64,000 nucleotides of DNA from Streptomyces griseoluteus (GTDB lineage: Bacteria; Actinomycetota; Actinomycetes; Streptomycetales; Streptomycetaceae): the NCBI GenBank assembly GCA_000717735.1, contig JOBE01000023.1, positions 35,151 through 99,150 on the forward strand, written 5' to 3'. Both the position numbers and the translations under genes were made by a program. Within the stretch, counting starts at the first letter, position 1, and each line of letters starts with the position of its first letter. The notes beneath the pieces were generated by a model. That model did no database searches. It was not told where the DNA came from and saw only the letters and a program-made list of their open reading frames with translations. This document shows positions 1 through 8,458 of the stretch, piece by piece.

Positions 1-144
1 CGCCGCCGGGTGTGCAGGCCGGGGCCGGTGCTCCCGGACCTCCCGGTCAGGCGGCGGTTCGCGTGTCCTCGGTTCGGCGCGTGCGGTCCAAGACGAAGCG
101 TCTGGCCGCGCGGGGCTGGCTTGCCGAGGACACCTCGGGCTCCT

Positions 145-600
145 TCAGCATCGCTGTTTCGCGAGGCGGCGGCTCATGACCATGGTCATCGACCACAGCA
201 CCATCGCCTCGGCCGTTTCGGTCCGCCCCTCGTAGTGGCGTGTCAGGCGGCGCGAGCGCATCAGCCACCCGAACGTCCGCTCCACCACCCACCTGCGGGG
301 CAGCACCACGAGACCCGACAGGTCCGCATCGCGTTTGACGACAGTGAGCGCGAGACGCAGTGCCTTCGCGGCGAAGTCGGCCAGGGGTCCGGTGTAGCCG
401 CCGTCGGCCCAGACCCGCTCGAGCAGGAAGAACCGCTCGGTCAGCCGGGCCGGCAGAACCTGCGCCGCCTCCCGGTCGGTCACGTTCGCCGCCGTGACCA
501 TGACCGCCAGCAGCAGCCCTGTCGTGTCGACCACGATGCGCCGCTTGCGGCCGTTTATATCTACTGCCAAACCAGAAGCGCCGGCCACGGTCGGTCGCAC
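145..600 (-). pseudogene. IS5-family (IS427-like) transposase, 5'-truncated remnant
   Basis: The reverse-strand frame encodes the C-terminal half of a DDE transposase. It has the block INGRKRRIVVDTTGLLLAV, then VWADGGYTG with the second catalytic Asp, and the C-terminal WVVERTFGWLMRSRRLTRHYE block with the catalytic Glu. These are hallmarks of IS5/IS427 transposases. The homology seems to begin near the INGRKR block. The about 11 residues before it (starting MRPTVAGAS) do not look like transposase, and no N-terminal half with the first Asp is recognisable upstream to position 1180. I see no intact terminal inverted repeats. This is probably a decayed copy cut at about position 570, unable to transpose on its own. 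Confidence 0.75.
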
Positions 601-1183
601 CGCCGAGGGCAGGCCAAGGTAGCCGAAGTCAACACCGCGGCAGCGGCAATGCAGCGTCGGACGAGTCGTGCTCGGCGGAACGGCCGCGCGTCAGGTCTTC
701 GCCGACGGACTGGCTGCGTGGCCGAATCGTGGTCGCTTCCGCTGGTCAGCGACCACGCGAGGCGTGCACCACCACACACGAAGAAGCTGCTGCCTATTCT
801 GCAGCGACCTCACCGCGCGAACTTGCCCGATGTAAAGCGCGACCCACACCCGGGCCTGATGATGACCGGCAGCGCGAGGGAGCGTGCTCCCGCCCACGCC
901 CGGCCTGCCGCACATGCACGGGTTCCGCGCTCCGTAGTCAGCACCAAGTCGGCACGGGAGAGGTGGGCGGGTGCTGACATGGGGTTTCGGTCAGCACGAA
1001 ACCAGCACGGGAGTCAGCACCGTGCCACCAGATCATGACCGATCGGAGCAACTCGGGCAGCTACACCTCCGGCGCGTTGAAGCCTTCGGCGCGGCCACAG
1101 TAGGAGGTCATGGCGACTGGGCGCATGCGACGACCTCGAACTATGGTGTCCCACCACATACGCCCCTGACCTGCGACTTCCTA
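601..1183. other. Gene-free stretch beside the transposase remnant
   Basis: No frame on either strand in these roughly 580 bases has a convincing start, ribosome binding site or recognisable protein family. The open frames here look like high-GC artefacts. The only structure I can point to is the GTCAGCAC motif cluster at 937-1020. The stretch may be old insertion-sequence flank or debris. Confidence 0.5.
937..1020. repeat. Cluster of GTCAGCAC octamers
   Basis: GTCAGCAC occurs at 937-944, 990-997 and 1013-1020, and its reverse complement GTGCTGAC at 971-978. The copies at 971 and 990 form an 8-bp inverted repeat with an 11-base loop. The cluster may be a decayed insertion-sequence end or a protein-binding array. 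No gene starts immediately next to it. Confidence 0.4.
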
Positions 1184-1199
1184 CGGTGTGGCGACACCG
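1184..1199. promoter_or_regulatory. Short palindrome upstream of MFS gene
   Basis: CGGTGT-GGCG-ACACCG is a perfect 6-bp inverted repeat about 34 bases upstream of the chosen ATG of the MHS transporter. It is suitably placed to be an operator, possibly for the PucR-type regulator at 2664-4556, but that link is inference. Confidence 0.3.
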
Positions 1200-1232
1200 A
1201 AACGTCCCCGTACCTGCCTGGAAGTGGTGCAC

Positions 1233-2600
1233 ATGGCCGCCGCAACACCCTCCCCGACGCCACCCAACTCCCTCAAGAAGATCGTCGCCGCCAGTCTCAT
1301 CGGGACCACCATCGAGTGGTACGACTTCTTCCTGTACGGGTCCGCCGCGGCGCTCGTGTTCAACAAGCTGTTCTTTCCCGACTCGGATCCGCTCGTCGGG
1401 ACCCTGCTGTCCTTCCTGACCTACGCGGTCGGGTTCGCCGCGCGGCCCCTCGGGGCGCTGGTGTTCGGGCACTACGGGGACCGGCTCGGGCGGAAGAAGC
1501 TGCTGGTCCTGAGCCTGCTGCTGATGGGTGGGGCGACGTTCGCGATCGGGCTGCTCCCGACGCACGCGACGATCGGGTCCGCCGCTCCCGTGCTGCTGAC
1601 CGTGCTGCGGCTCGTGCAGGGCTTCGCGCTCGGTGGTGAGTGGGGCGGGGCCGTCCTGCTCGTGTCCGAGCACGGGGACGCGAAACGGCGCGGTTTCTGG
1701 GCCTCGTGGCCGCAGACCGGCGCGCCGGCCGGGCAGCTGCTCGCGACCGGTGTCCTCTCCGCACTGACCGCGCTGCTCTCGGACGCCGCCTTCGTCTCCT
1801 GGGGCTGGCGCGTTCCGTTCCTGCTCTCCGGCGTCCTGGTGGTCGTCGGCCTCTGGATCCGGCTCTCGGTCGACGAGTCGCCCGTCTTCAAGGCGGCCCT
1901 CGCCGCCGCCGAGGAGCGCAAGGCCGTCGCCGGGCAGGTCGAGAAGATGCCGCTGGTCGCCGTCCTGAAGCACCACTGGCGGGACGTGCTGATCGCCATG
2001 GGCGCCCGCATGGCGGAGAACATCTCGTACTACGTGATCACCGCGTTCATCCTCGTGTACGCGACCACCCAGGTCGGCCTGTCCAAGCAGACCGCCCTCA
2101 ACGCCGTCCTCATCGCCTCCGCCGTCCACTTCGCGGTCATCCCGCTCTGGGGCGCGCTCTCCGACCGTCTCGGCCGCCGTCCCGTGTACCTGATCGGCGC
2201 GGTCGGTGTCGGCGCCTGGATGTTCCCGTTCTTCGCCCTCATCGACCGGGGCACCTTCGGCAGCCTGCTGCTCGCGGTGACCGTCGGCCTCGTGTTCCAC
2301 GGGGCGATGTACGCGCCGCAGGCCGCCTTCTTCTCCGAGATGTTCGCGACCCGGATGCGGTACTCCGGTGCCTCCATCGGCGCCCAGTTCTCCTCCGTGG
2401 CCGCCGGCGCGCCCGCCCCGCTCATCGCGACGGCCCTCCTCAACGACTACGGCGACTCGACGCCCATCGCCCTCTACGTGATCGCCGCCGCGCTGCTCAC
2501 CGTCGTCGCCATCGCGTGCGCCCGGGAGACCCGCCACCGGGACCTCGGGGAGATCGAGGAGCGGACCCCCGCCGATTCCCGGGTCCGCGCCGACGTCTGA
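1233..2600 (+). CDS. MFS transporter, metabolite:H+ symporter (MHS) type
   Basis: This is a 455-residue, probably 12-helix inner-membrane carrier. The first helix has the MHS signature TTIEWYDFFLYGSAAAL. Cytoplasmic loop 2-3 reads GDRLGRKKLL, and helix 4 carries RLVQGFALGGEWGGAVL, as in the shikimate, proline/betaine and ShiA-like carriers. I chose ATG at 1233 because GGAAG lies 8 bases upstream; an in-frame GTG at 1188 would add 15 unconserved residues. It converges on a PucR-like regulator and a 3-hydroxybutyrate dehydrogenase-like gene, so a short hydroxy- or keto-acid is a reasonable substrate guess. The substrate cannot be read from the sequence. Confidence 0.85.
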   Translation: MAAATPSPTPPNSLKKIVAASLIGTTIEWYDFFLYGSAAALVFNKLFFPDSDPLVGTLLSFLTYAVGFAARPLGALVFGHYGDRLGRKKLLVLSLLLMGGATFAIGLLPTHATIGSAAPVLLTVLRLVQGFALGGEWGGAVLLVSEHGDAKRRGFWASWPQTGAPAGQLLATGVLSALTALLSDAAFVSWGWRVPFLLSGVLVVVGLWIRLSVDESPVFKAALAAAEERKAVAGQVEKMPLVAVLKHHWRDVLIAMGARMAENISYYVITAFILVYATTQVGLSKQTALNAVLIASAVHFAVIPLWGALSDRLGRRPVYLIGAVGVGAWMFPFFALIDRGTFGSLLLAVTVGLVFHGAMYAPQAAFFSEMFATRMRYSGASIGAQFSSVAAGAPAPLIATALLNDYGDSTPIALYVIAAALLTVVAIACARETRHRDLGEIEERTPADSRVRADV

Positions 2601-2613
2601 CCCCGGGCGAACC

Positions 2614-2660
2614 ACCCGGCCCGGTGCCCCGCTCGGCGAGAGCGGGACACCGGGCCGGGT
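2614..2660. terminator. Bidirectional terminator between convergent genes
   Basis: Two 21-base arms (2614-2634 and 2640-2660) pair at 20 of 21 positions around a 5-base loop, GGCGA. The hairpin sits exactly between the stops of the convergent MFS and PucR genes and has no long T-run, as is common in Streptomyces. Confidence 0.8.
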
Positions 2661-2663
2661 GTC

Positions 2664-4556
2664 TCACTTTCCGGTGACGGCGTCCGAGAGCGCGTGCAGG
2701 CGCAGCGCCAGCTGGATCTCCAGGGCGCGGGACGGGGACTGCCAGCCGGGGCCGAGGAGTCGGCCGACGCGTTCCAGGCGCTGGGCCACCGTGTTGACGT
2801 GGACGTGGAGTTCGTCCTTGGTACGGGCCGGGCTCATGCCGCTCGCGAAGTAGGCGTCCAGGGTGCGGACCAGGTCGGTGCCGCGGCGCCGGTCGTAGGA
2901 GACGACCTGGCCTATCGTCCGGTCGACGAAGCCGTCGATGTCCCGGCCGTCGGCGAGGAGGAGACCCAGGAAGCCGAGGTCCTCGGCCGCCGCGCCCTGG
3001 CCCGAGCGGTGCAGCAGGAGGAGCGCGTCGAGGCAGCGGCGGGCCTCCTGGTACGCGACGGCCACCCGGTCCGGCCGGTCGAGGGGTGCCCGTACGGGGG
3101 CGGAGGCGCCGACCGTGACCGGTTCGCGCAGGGTGCCGCCGAGGCTCCGCGCGGTCTGACGGGCCAGCTCGGCGGCGCTCTCGCCGGGGCCGAGCGGCAG
3201 CAGCAGGACCGTACCGCCGTCGCGTGCCGAGGCCAGTCCGTGGCGGGTGGCGGCCAGGTGGGTGGCGGCCGACCACAGGCGCTGGCGGTCGGCGCTCTCA
3301 CGGCCGCCCGCGTCGGGGTCGGCCGTGCCGCCGGCCCGGTCGACGCGGGCGGCGAGCACGACGTGCGGGGCTTCGCTGTCGGTACGGAGCCGGGCCGCGC
3401 GCTCCTTGAGCAGGCGGCGGTCCCGGTCGGGGGCGTCGAGGAGGTCGTCGAGGAGTTCGCCCCGTACCCGCTGTTCGGCCTCGCCCGCGGAACGGCGGGC
3501 GAGCAGCAGGAGGGAGGTGACGAGGGCGGCCCGCTCCAGGGTGCGCTGGTCGACCGGGTCGAGGTCGGGCTGCCCGTGGAGGACGAGGGCCCCGAGGCTC
3601 TCCCCGCCCGCGGAGACGGCGGCCACCCAGTCGTCGCCCTCGCGGACCGCGTGGCCCCCGGCACGGCGGGCGGCTCCGGCGCCCTCGTCGCTGAACTCGA
3701 CGGTGCCGCCGAGGACTTCGGAGACGGCGTCGGCCACGTCGTGGACGCCGCCGCCGTGCAGGACGAGTTCGGAGAGCCGGTCGTGGACCTCGGAGGCCCG
3801 TTCGATGACGCCGCTGTGCTCGCGGATGATGTCGTTGGCACGCTCCAGCTCTGCGAGGGCGGAGCGGGTCTCGGCGAGGAGGTTGGCCGTGTCGATGGCC
3901 ACGGCGGCGTGCGCGGCGAAGGAGCCGAGCAGCGCGACCTGTTCGCGTTCGAAGACCCTGGCCCTGCGGTCGGCGGCGAAGAGGACGCCGATGACCTGGC
4001 TGCCGAGGCTGAGCGGGACGCCGAGGATGGCGACGAGGCCCTCGTCCCGTACGGCCGTGTCGATGGTCCTGGTGTGCTGGAAGCGCGCGTCGTCGAAGTA
4101 GTCGTCGGTGACGTACGGGCGGGCGGTCTGGGCGACGAGGCCGCCGAGCCCCTCCCCCATGCCCAGTCTGAGCTGCTGGAAGCGCGCGGAGACCGAGCCC
4201 TCGGTGACCCGCATGTACGTGTCTCCGGCGGCGGGGTCGTTGAGGCTCAGATACGCGACCTCGGTGCCGAGGAGGGAGCGGGCGCGCTGGACGATGGCGC
4301 GCAGCACCGCGTCGAGGTCGCGGAGTCCCGCGAGGTCGTGGGCGGTGGCGAAGAGCGCGGACAGTTCCGCCTCGCGGCGCCGCCGCCCCTCCAGCTCGGC
4401 CCGGACGCGCAGGGCGAGCTGCTTGGCCTCTTCGAGCCCGGCCAGCGCCTCGGGGCCCGCGCCGCTCGCACGGGCGAGCAGCACGGGCCGGTCGTATGCC
4501 TCCGTGGCCGCTCCCCGGGCGAGGAGTTCCAGGTAGGAGACGTGTTCGTGGGACAT
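2664..4556 (-). CDS. PucR/CdaR-type transcriptional regulator with GAF domain
   Basis: This 630-residue cytoplasmic regulator has a coiled N-terminal region, then a GAF-like sensor at about residues 70-210 (AYLSLNDPAAGDTYMRVTEG through GVLFAADRRARVF), and a C-terminal PucR helix-turn-helix (TKDELHVHVNTVAQRLERVG). Such proteins control catabolic operons in response to a small metabolite bound by the GAF part. The start at 4556 (MSHEHV) gives a family-like N-terminus; the in-frame ATG at 4613 adds 19 weak residues. It lies 68 bases downstream of the SDR gene on the same strand and probably regulates that gene and the convergent transporter. The ligand is unknown. Confidence 0.85.
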   Translation of the reverse strand: MSHEHVSYLELLARGAATEAYDRPVLLARASGAGPEALAGLEEAKQLALRVRAELEGRRRREAELSALFATAHDLAGLRDLDAVLRAIVQRARSLLGTEVAYLSLNDPAAGDTYMRVTEGSVSARFQQLRLGMGEGLGGLVAQTARPYVTDDYFDDARFQHTRTIDTAVRDEGLVAILGVPLSLGSQVIGVLFAADRRARVFEREQVALLGSFAAHAAVAIDTANLLAETRSALAELERANDIIREHSGVIERASEVHDRLSELVLHGGGVHDVADAVSEVLGGTVEFSDEGAGAARRAGGHAVREGDDWVAAVSAGGESLGALVLHGQPDLDPVDQRTLERAALVTSLLLLARRSAGEAEQRVRGELLDDLLDAPDRDRRLLKERAARLRTDSEAPHVVLAARVDRAGGTADPDAGGRESADRQRLWSAATHLAATRHGLASARDGGTVLLLPLGPGESAAELARQTARSLGGTLREPVTVGASAPVRAPLDRPDRVAVAYQEARRCLDALLLLHRSGQGAAAEDLGFLGLLLADGRDIDGFVDRTIGQVVSYDRRRGTDLVRTLDAYFASGMSPARTKDELHVHVNTVAQRLERVGRLLGPGWQSPSRALEIQLALRLHALSDAVTGK

Positions 4557-4624
4557 GGACACAGGGATACCTGCCGAACGTGTGGTCGCACCACCCCTGT
4601 GGACGACCTTCACAGGGACGTCCT

Positions 4625-5464
4625 TCAGTGGGCGGTCCAGCCGCCGTCGAGGGTGAGGGAGGTGCCGGTGATGAACGAGGCGTGGTCGGTGCAGAGGTAG
4701 AGGACGGCTTCGGCGACCTCCTCCGGTTCGATGAGGCGCTTGAGCGCCGAGTCCTTCAGCAGGACCTCGGAGAGGACCCGCTCCGGGGGGATGCCGTGGG
4801 CCGTGGCCTGGTCCGCGATCTGCCGTTCGACGAGCGGGGTGCGCACATAGCCGGGGTTGACGCAGTTGGAGGTGACCCCGTGCGGGGCGCCTTCGAGGGC
4901 TGCGGTCTTGGAGAGGCCCTCCAGGCCGTGCTTGGCGGCCACGTACGCGGACTTGAAGGGGGAGGCGCGCAGGCCGTGGACGGAGGAGAGGTTGACGATC
5001 CGCCCCCAGCCCTGGGCGTACATGTGGGGCAGGGCGCCCCGGATGAGCCGGAAGGGTGCCTCGAGCATCACGGTGAGAACGGTGTGGAAGACGTCCGGCG
5101 GGAACTCCTCGATGGGGCGGACGAGCTGGAGTCCGGCGTTGTTGACGAGGATGTCGGCGCCCGACGCGGCGGCCTCCGCCGCGTCGAGGTCGGTGAGGTC
5201 GAGGAGCCGTGGTTCGAGGCTCCCGGGGAGCGCCGCGGCCTCCTCGGCCAGGGTCTCCAGGCCGTCGGCGGCGCGGTCGACGGCTCTGACCCGGGCTCCT
5301 GAGGCGGCGAGCCGCAGCGCGCAGGCGCGCCCGATGCCGCCGGCCGCGCCCGTGACGAGCGCGGTGCGGCCGGTGAGGTCGAGGACGACGGCACGGGGCC
5401 GGGGTTCGGCGGAGACGGATCCGGTACCCGTTGCGGCACCGTGGGCGGTGAGGGAGGCGCTCAT
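4625..5464 (-). CDS. Short-chain dehydrogenase, 3-hydroxybutyrate dehydrogenase-like
   Basis: This 279-residue Rossmann-fold SDR has the NAD-binding motif TGAAGGIG near the N-terminus, the NNAG motif, and the catalytic set SS...YVAAK with Tyr and Lys. The substrate-loop segment, HGIPPERVLSEVLLKDSALKRLIEPEEVAE, and the end, FITGTSLTLDGGW, resemble D-3-hydroxybutyrate dehydrogenases, which oxidise 3-hydroxybutyrate to acetoacetate. The start at 5464 follows GCGGAGC; an upstream in-frame ATG at 5497 would add 11 residues. It is the first gene of a probable two-gene unit with the PucR regulator. The family is secure and the substrate is likely but not proven. Confidence 0.85.
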   Translation of the reverse strand: MSASLTAHGAATGTGSVSAEPRPRAVVLDLTGRTALVTGAAGGIGRACALRLAASGARVRAVDRAADGLETLAEEAAALPGSLEPRLLDLTDLDAAEAAASGADILVNNAGLQLVRPIEEFPPDVFHTVLTVMLEAPFRLIRGALPHMYAQGWGRIVNLSSVHGLRASPFKSAYVAAKHGLEGLSKTAALEGAPHGVTSNCVNPGYVRTPLVERQIADQATAHGIPPERVLSEVLLKDSALKRLIEPEEVAEAVLYLCTDHASFITGTSLTLDGGWTAH

Positions 5465-5519
5465 GCTCCGCACCCTATGAAGGGCCTCCTTCCCCACCGA
5501 TGTGCGCCGGGGCCATAGT

Positions 5520-6002
5520 TCAGCTGGTCACTGTGGTGCGGAACCATGTGGGTTCGTCGGCCAGGGCCTTCTCGATCCGCAGGTACGAGAAGCGCTTCAT
5601 CTCCGGCAGGTCGTTCACGTCGAACCAGCGGACGTCGGTGGACTCGTCGTCGTTGACCCGTGCCTCACCGCCCACCGCGCGACAGCGGAAGGTCACGTCC
5701 ATGAACTGGCACTCGTCGCCGTTGGGATAGACGACGGGCTTGCTGAGGGTCTCGACGAGCACGATCCGCTCGACCTCGCAGCGGACCGCGGTCTCCTCGT
5801 ACACCTCGCGCACCGCGCAGTCGGCGGGCTGCTCTCCGGGTTCGACGATGCCGCCGACGATCGACCACCGTCCGTTGTCGACCCGCCGGCCGAGCAGCAC
5901 CCGGCCCTCGTCGTCGAAGACGACGGCGCTCACTCCGGGGAGGAAGAGGAGCTGATGACCGGCAGTCGCGCGCAGGGCCTGGATGAAGTCAGGGGTAGCC
6001 AT
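5520..6002 (-). CDS. Nudix hydrolase
   Basis: This 160-residue protein has a Nudix box, GGIVEPGEQPADCAVREVYEE, followed by TAV, so the usual glycine of the final GU pair is alanine. The metal-binding REVYEE core is intact. Nudix enzymes cleave nucleoside diphosphates linked to another moiety. The preceding VVFDDEGRVLLGRR strand is typical of MutT-like family members. Its stop lies 55 bases upstream of the SDR start on the same strand. The substrate is unknown. Confidence 0.85.
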   Translation of the reverse strand: MATPDFIQALRATAGHQLLFLPGVSAVVFDDEGRVLLGRRVDNGRWSIVGGIVEPGEQPADCAVREVYEETAVRCEVERIVLVETLSKPVVYPNGDECQFMDVTFRCRAVGGEARVNDDESTDVRWFDVNDLPEMKRFSYLRIEKALADEPTWFRTTVTS

Positions 6003-6061
6003 GGACCCGACCCTAGGTCATCGGATCATCGACGGACCTGGCCGTGGGACCCTGCGGGCCT

Positions 6062-6091
6062 GGGGCCCGGGTCGTCGACCGATCGGGCCCC
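6062..6091 (-). terminator. Hairpin downstream of lnt
   Basis: GGGGCCCG (6062-6069) pairs with CGGGCCCC (6084-6091) across a 14-base loop just past the lnt stop. A short GC-only stem without T-run makes it a modest terminator candidate. Confidence 0.4.
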
Positions 6092-6099
6092 GGGCCGTG

Positions 6100-7701
6100 T
6101 CACGCGGTCCGGCCGCCGCGGCGGGCCCGTACGGAGCGGAACGCCGACCAGCCGAGTCCGGCGGCGGCGAGCGCCACGAGCAGGGCCTCGGGCAGCGTGC
6201 CCATCCGGGTCGCCGGGGTCAGCGAGGAGCGCAGCGGCACCTCCTCGACCAGGACGTCGGGGGTGAACATCTTCGTCTGGGCGACGATCTCGCCGTCGGG
6301 GCGGATGACCGCGCTGACCCCGCTGGTGACGGGCACGACCACGGACCGGCTGTGCTCGACGGCCCGCACCCGGGACATCGCGAGCTGCTGGTAGGTCATC
6401 TCGGTGCGGCCGAAGGTGGCGTTGTTGCTGGGGACGGTGATCAGCTGGGCGCCGTGGGTGACGGTGTCGCGCACGGCCCAGTCGAAGGCCGCCTCGTAGC
6501 AGGTGGCGAGCCCCACCTTGGTGCCGGCCAGGTCGAAGACGCCGACCTTCGTGCCGGCTCCGAAGTCCCGGCTCACCCGGTCGACGTTGCTGTTGAAGAT
6601 ACGCACGAGGGACCGCATCGGGATGTACTCGCCGAACGGCTGGACGTGCCGCTTGTCGTACGTGGCGACCGGGCCGCGCTCCGGGTCCCATTCGATGAGC
6701 GTGTTGCGGAGCGTGCCGGTCTCGGGGGCGACGACCGCGCCGATCACGGCCGGTACGCCGATCGCCCGGACGGCTCCGTCGATGACGTCGGCCGCGTCGG
6801 CGTTCGCGTACGGGTCGATGTCCGAGGAGTTCTCCGGCCACAGCACGAAGTCGGGCTGCGGCGCGCGGCCGGCCTTGACGTCCGCGGCGAGCTCGCGGGT
6901 GCGGGCGACATGGTTGTCGAGGACGGCCCGGCGCTGGGCGTTGAAGTCGAGGCCGAGGCGGGGCACGTTGCCCTGGACGGCGGCGACGGTGGCGGTGCCG
7001 TCCTCGGCCGAGTCGTCGACGAGGGGCAGCGCCGCGAGGGCGCCCGCGACGGGGAGGAGTACGGAGACCGCGGCGACGGCGACCGGGCCGCGGGGGACGG
7101 TGCCGGTGGCGCGGTGGGCCCGGATCCGCCGGTACGTCTCGTACAGGCCGAAACCACACAGGGCGACGGCGAAACCGAGCACCGGCGTACCGCCGACGGC
7201 GGCGAGCGGCAGGAAGACGCCGTCCGCCTGCCCGAAGGCGATCTTGCCCCAGGGGAAGCCGCCGAAGGGCACGCGCGCGCGTGCCGCCTCGGCGAGGATC
7301 CACACCGCGGCGGCGAGGACGGGCCACCACGGGAGCCGGGAGACGGCCGCGATGCCGAGGCCCGCGGCGGCCACGAAGAGCGCTTCCAGGGCCGCGAGGG
7401 CGAGCCACGGTCCGGCGCCGACCTCCTCGCCGGTCCAGATGAGGAGCGGCAGGAGGAAGCCGAGCCCGGCGAGGTACCCGAGGCCGAACCCGGCGCGGAG
7501 GCGGCGGCCCCGCAGGACCCAGCCGAGCAGGGCGAAGGCGGGCGGCGCGAGCCACCACAGGGGGCGCGGCGGGAAGCTCAGGTAGAGCAGGAACCCGGAC
7601 AGCAGAGCCGCCCCTGGCCGCACGAACCGCAGCAGCCGGGCACCCGGCGTGGGTGCGGGGTCGGTTCCGGACGCGTCGACGGGGGTGATGGTGGCGCTCA
7701 C
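6100..7701 (-). CDS. lnt: Apolipoprotein N-acyltransferase
   Basis: This 533-residue membrane enzyme adds the third acyl chain to the N-terminal cysteine of lipoproteins at the outer face of the cytoplasmic membrane. The N-terminal half has several hydrophobic helices, starting with LLSGFLLYLSFPPRPLWWLAP. The C-terminal half is a nitrilase-like domain with the expected Glu in LWPENSSDID (about residue 288), Lys in YDKRHVQPFGEYIP (about 350) and Cys in GLATCYEAAFDW (about 400). Length is normal for the family. Actinobacteria often have more than one Lnt, so this may be one of two. It sits downstream of a small membrane-protein gene on the same strand. Confidence 0.92.
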   Translation of the reverse strand: MSATITPVDASGTDPAPTPGARLLRFVRPGAALLSGFLLYLSFPPRPLWWLAPPAFALLGWVLRGRRLRAGFGLGYLAGLGFLLPLLIWTGEEVGAGPWLALAALEALFVAAAGLGIAAVSRLPWWPVLAAAVWILAEAARARVPFGGFPWGKIAFGQADGVFLPLAAVGGTPVLGFAVALCGFGLYETYRRIRAHRATGTVPRGPVAVAAVSVLLPVAGALAALPLVDDSAEDGTATVAAVQGNVPRLGLDFNAQRRAVLDNHVARTRELAADVKAGRAPQPDFVLWPENSSDIDPYANADAADVIDGAVRAIGVPAVIGAVVAPETGTLRNTLIEWDPERGPVATYDKRHVQPFGEYIPMRSLVRIFNSNVDRVSRDFGAGTKVGVFDLAGTKVGLATCYEAAFDWAVRDTVTHGAQLITVPSNNATFGRTEMTYQQLAMSRVRAVEHSRSVVVPVTSGVSAVIRPDGEIVAQTKMFTPDVLVEEVPLRSSLTPATRMGTLPEALLVALAAAGLGWSAFRSVRARRGGRTA

Positions 7702-7782
7702 CTTGCGGAGTCTACGGGTCGGCCCTGTGGTCCCTGCGGTCCGTCCCCGCGGGCCGGGATGCCGGCATGGCCTGGGCCGGGG

Positions 7783-8349
7783 TCAGACGCCCGTCGGCGT
7801 CGGCGGGGCCGGTGGAGCCGGGTGGCGGAGGTGGTCGCGGATGACGCGGACCGCGGATTCGGCGTCGTCGACGGTGACCGTGAACGTACGTCCGTCGCCG
7901 AGGCGCAGGACCAGGCCCTCGCCCCGCCTGACGATCACGGCCGTGCCCTTCTCGGGGCGCCAGCGGTAGCCCCAGCCGCCCCAGTGGCGCGGGGTGACGC
8001 TCGGCGCGAAGTCCGCGCCGACGACGTGGGAGAGGGGGATACGGCGGCGCGGCACACCGATGTGGCCGCAGCGGACCTCCATGGCGCGGTCGTCGACCTT
8101 CACGGCCACGTGGACGAAGGCGAGCGTGCCGAAGAGGACGAGCAGTCCGGCGGCGACGCAGCCGATCACGGCCATCAGCAGGGCGAGGACGCCGGAGGTC
8201 CAGGCCGATGCCACGGCGATGGTGATGCCGAGGGCCATGCAGGCCGCGCCGACGAGGGCCGCCAGCCACTGGAAACGGTTGGTGGCGCGGCCGGTCCAGA
8301 CGGCGGGTGTCCCGTCGTCGGCGTGCGGGGTCCGGGCGTGCTGCCTCAT
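7783..8349 (-). CDS. Conserved membrane protein, function unknown
   Basis: This 188-residue protein has two adjacent hydrophobic helices at about residues 27-75, followed by a soluble C-terminal domain with basic and aromatic residues (GGWGYRWRPEKGTAVIVRRGEGLVL cut here into a PH-like beta-rich region). The pattern of two helices followed by a PH-like domain is seen in bacterial PH and DUF3093-type membrane proteins. The assignment is by pattern only. It has no obvious ribosome site, and TAGTCT lies 6 bases before the ATG, suggesting a leaderless transcript. Confidence 0.7.
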   Translation of the reverse strand: MRQHARTPHADDGTPAVWTGRATNRFQWLAALVGAACMALGITIAVASAWTSGVLALLMAVIGCVAAGLLVLFGTLAFVHVAVKVDDRAMEVRCGHIGVPRRRIPLSHVVGADFAPSVTPRHWGGWGYRWRPEKGTAVIVRRGEGLVLRLGDGRTFTVTVDDAESAVRVIRDHLRHPAPPAPPTPTGV

Positions 8350-8355
8350 AGCGTA

Positions 8356-8361
8356 AGACTA
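8356..8361 (-). promoter_or_regulatory. Possible -10 for leaderless membrane-protein gene
   Basis: On the reverse strand TAGTCT ends 6 bases before the ATG at 8349, the spacing expected when transcription starts on the A of ATG. No clear -35 is visible. Confidence 0.35.
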
Positions 8362-8397
8362 CCCAGGATCGGCCGCGACAGCGCGCCGGAACGAAGC

Positions 8398-8458
8398 CTT
8401 CCGCACACGCTCGGTAAGCACCGTTCAATGAGCGAGTCTTCCGCACACCCTCAGTGAG
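8398..8458. repeat. Direct repeat, 21 bp, two copies
   Basis: CTTCCGCACACGCTCGGTAAG (8398-8418 in first form) and a copy at 8438-8458 match at 18 of 21 positions, with starts 40 bases apart. They straddle the stop of the racemase gene and the upstream region of the membrane-protein gene. A two-site regulator target is possible. Confidence 0.4.
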
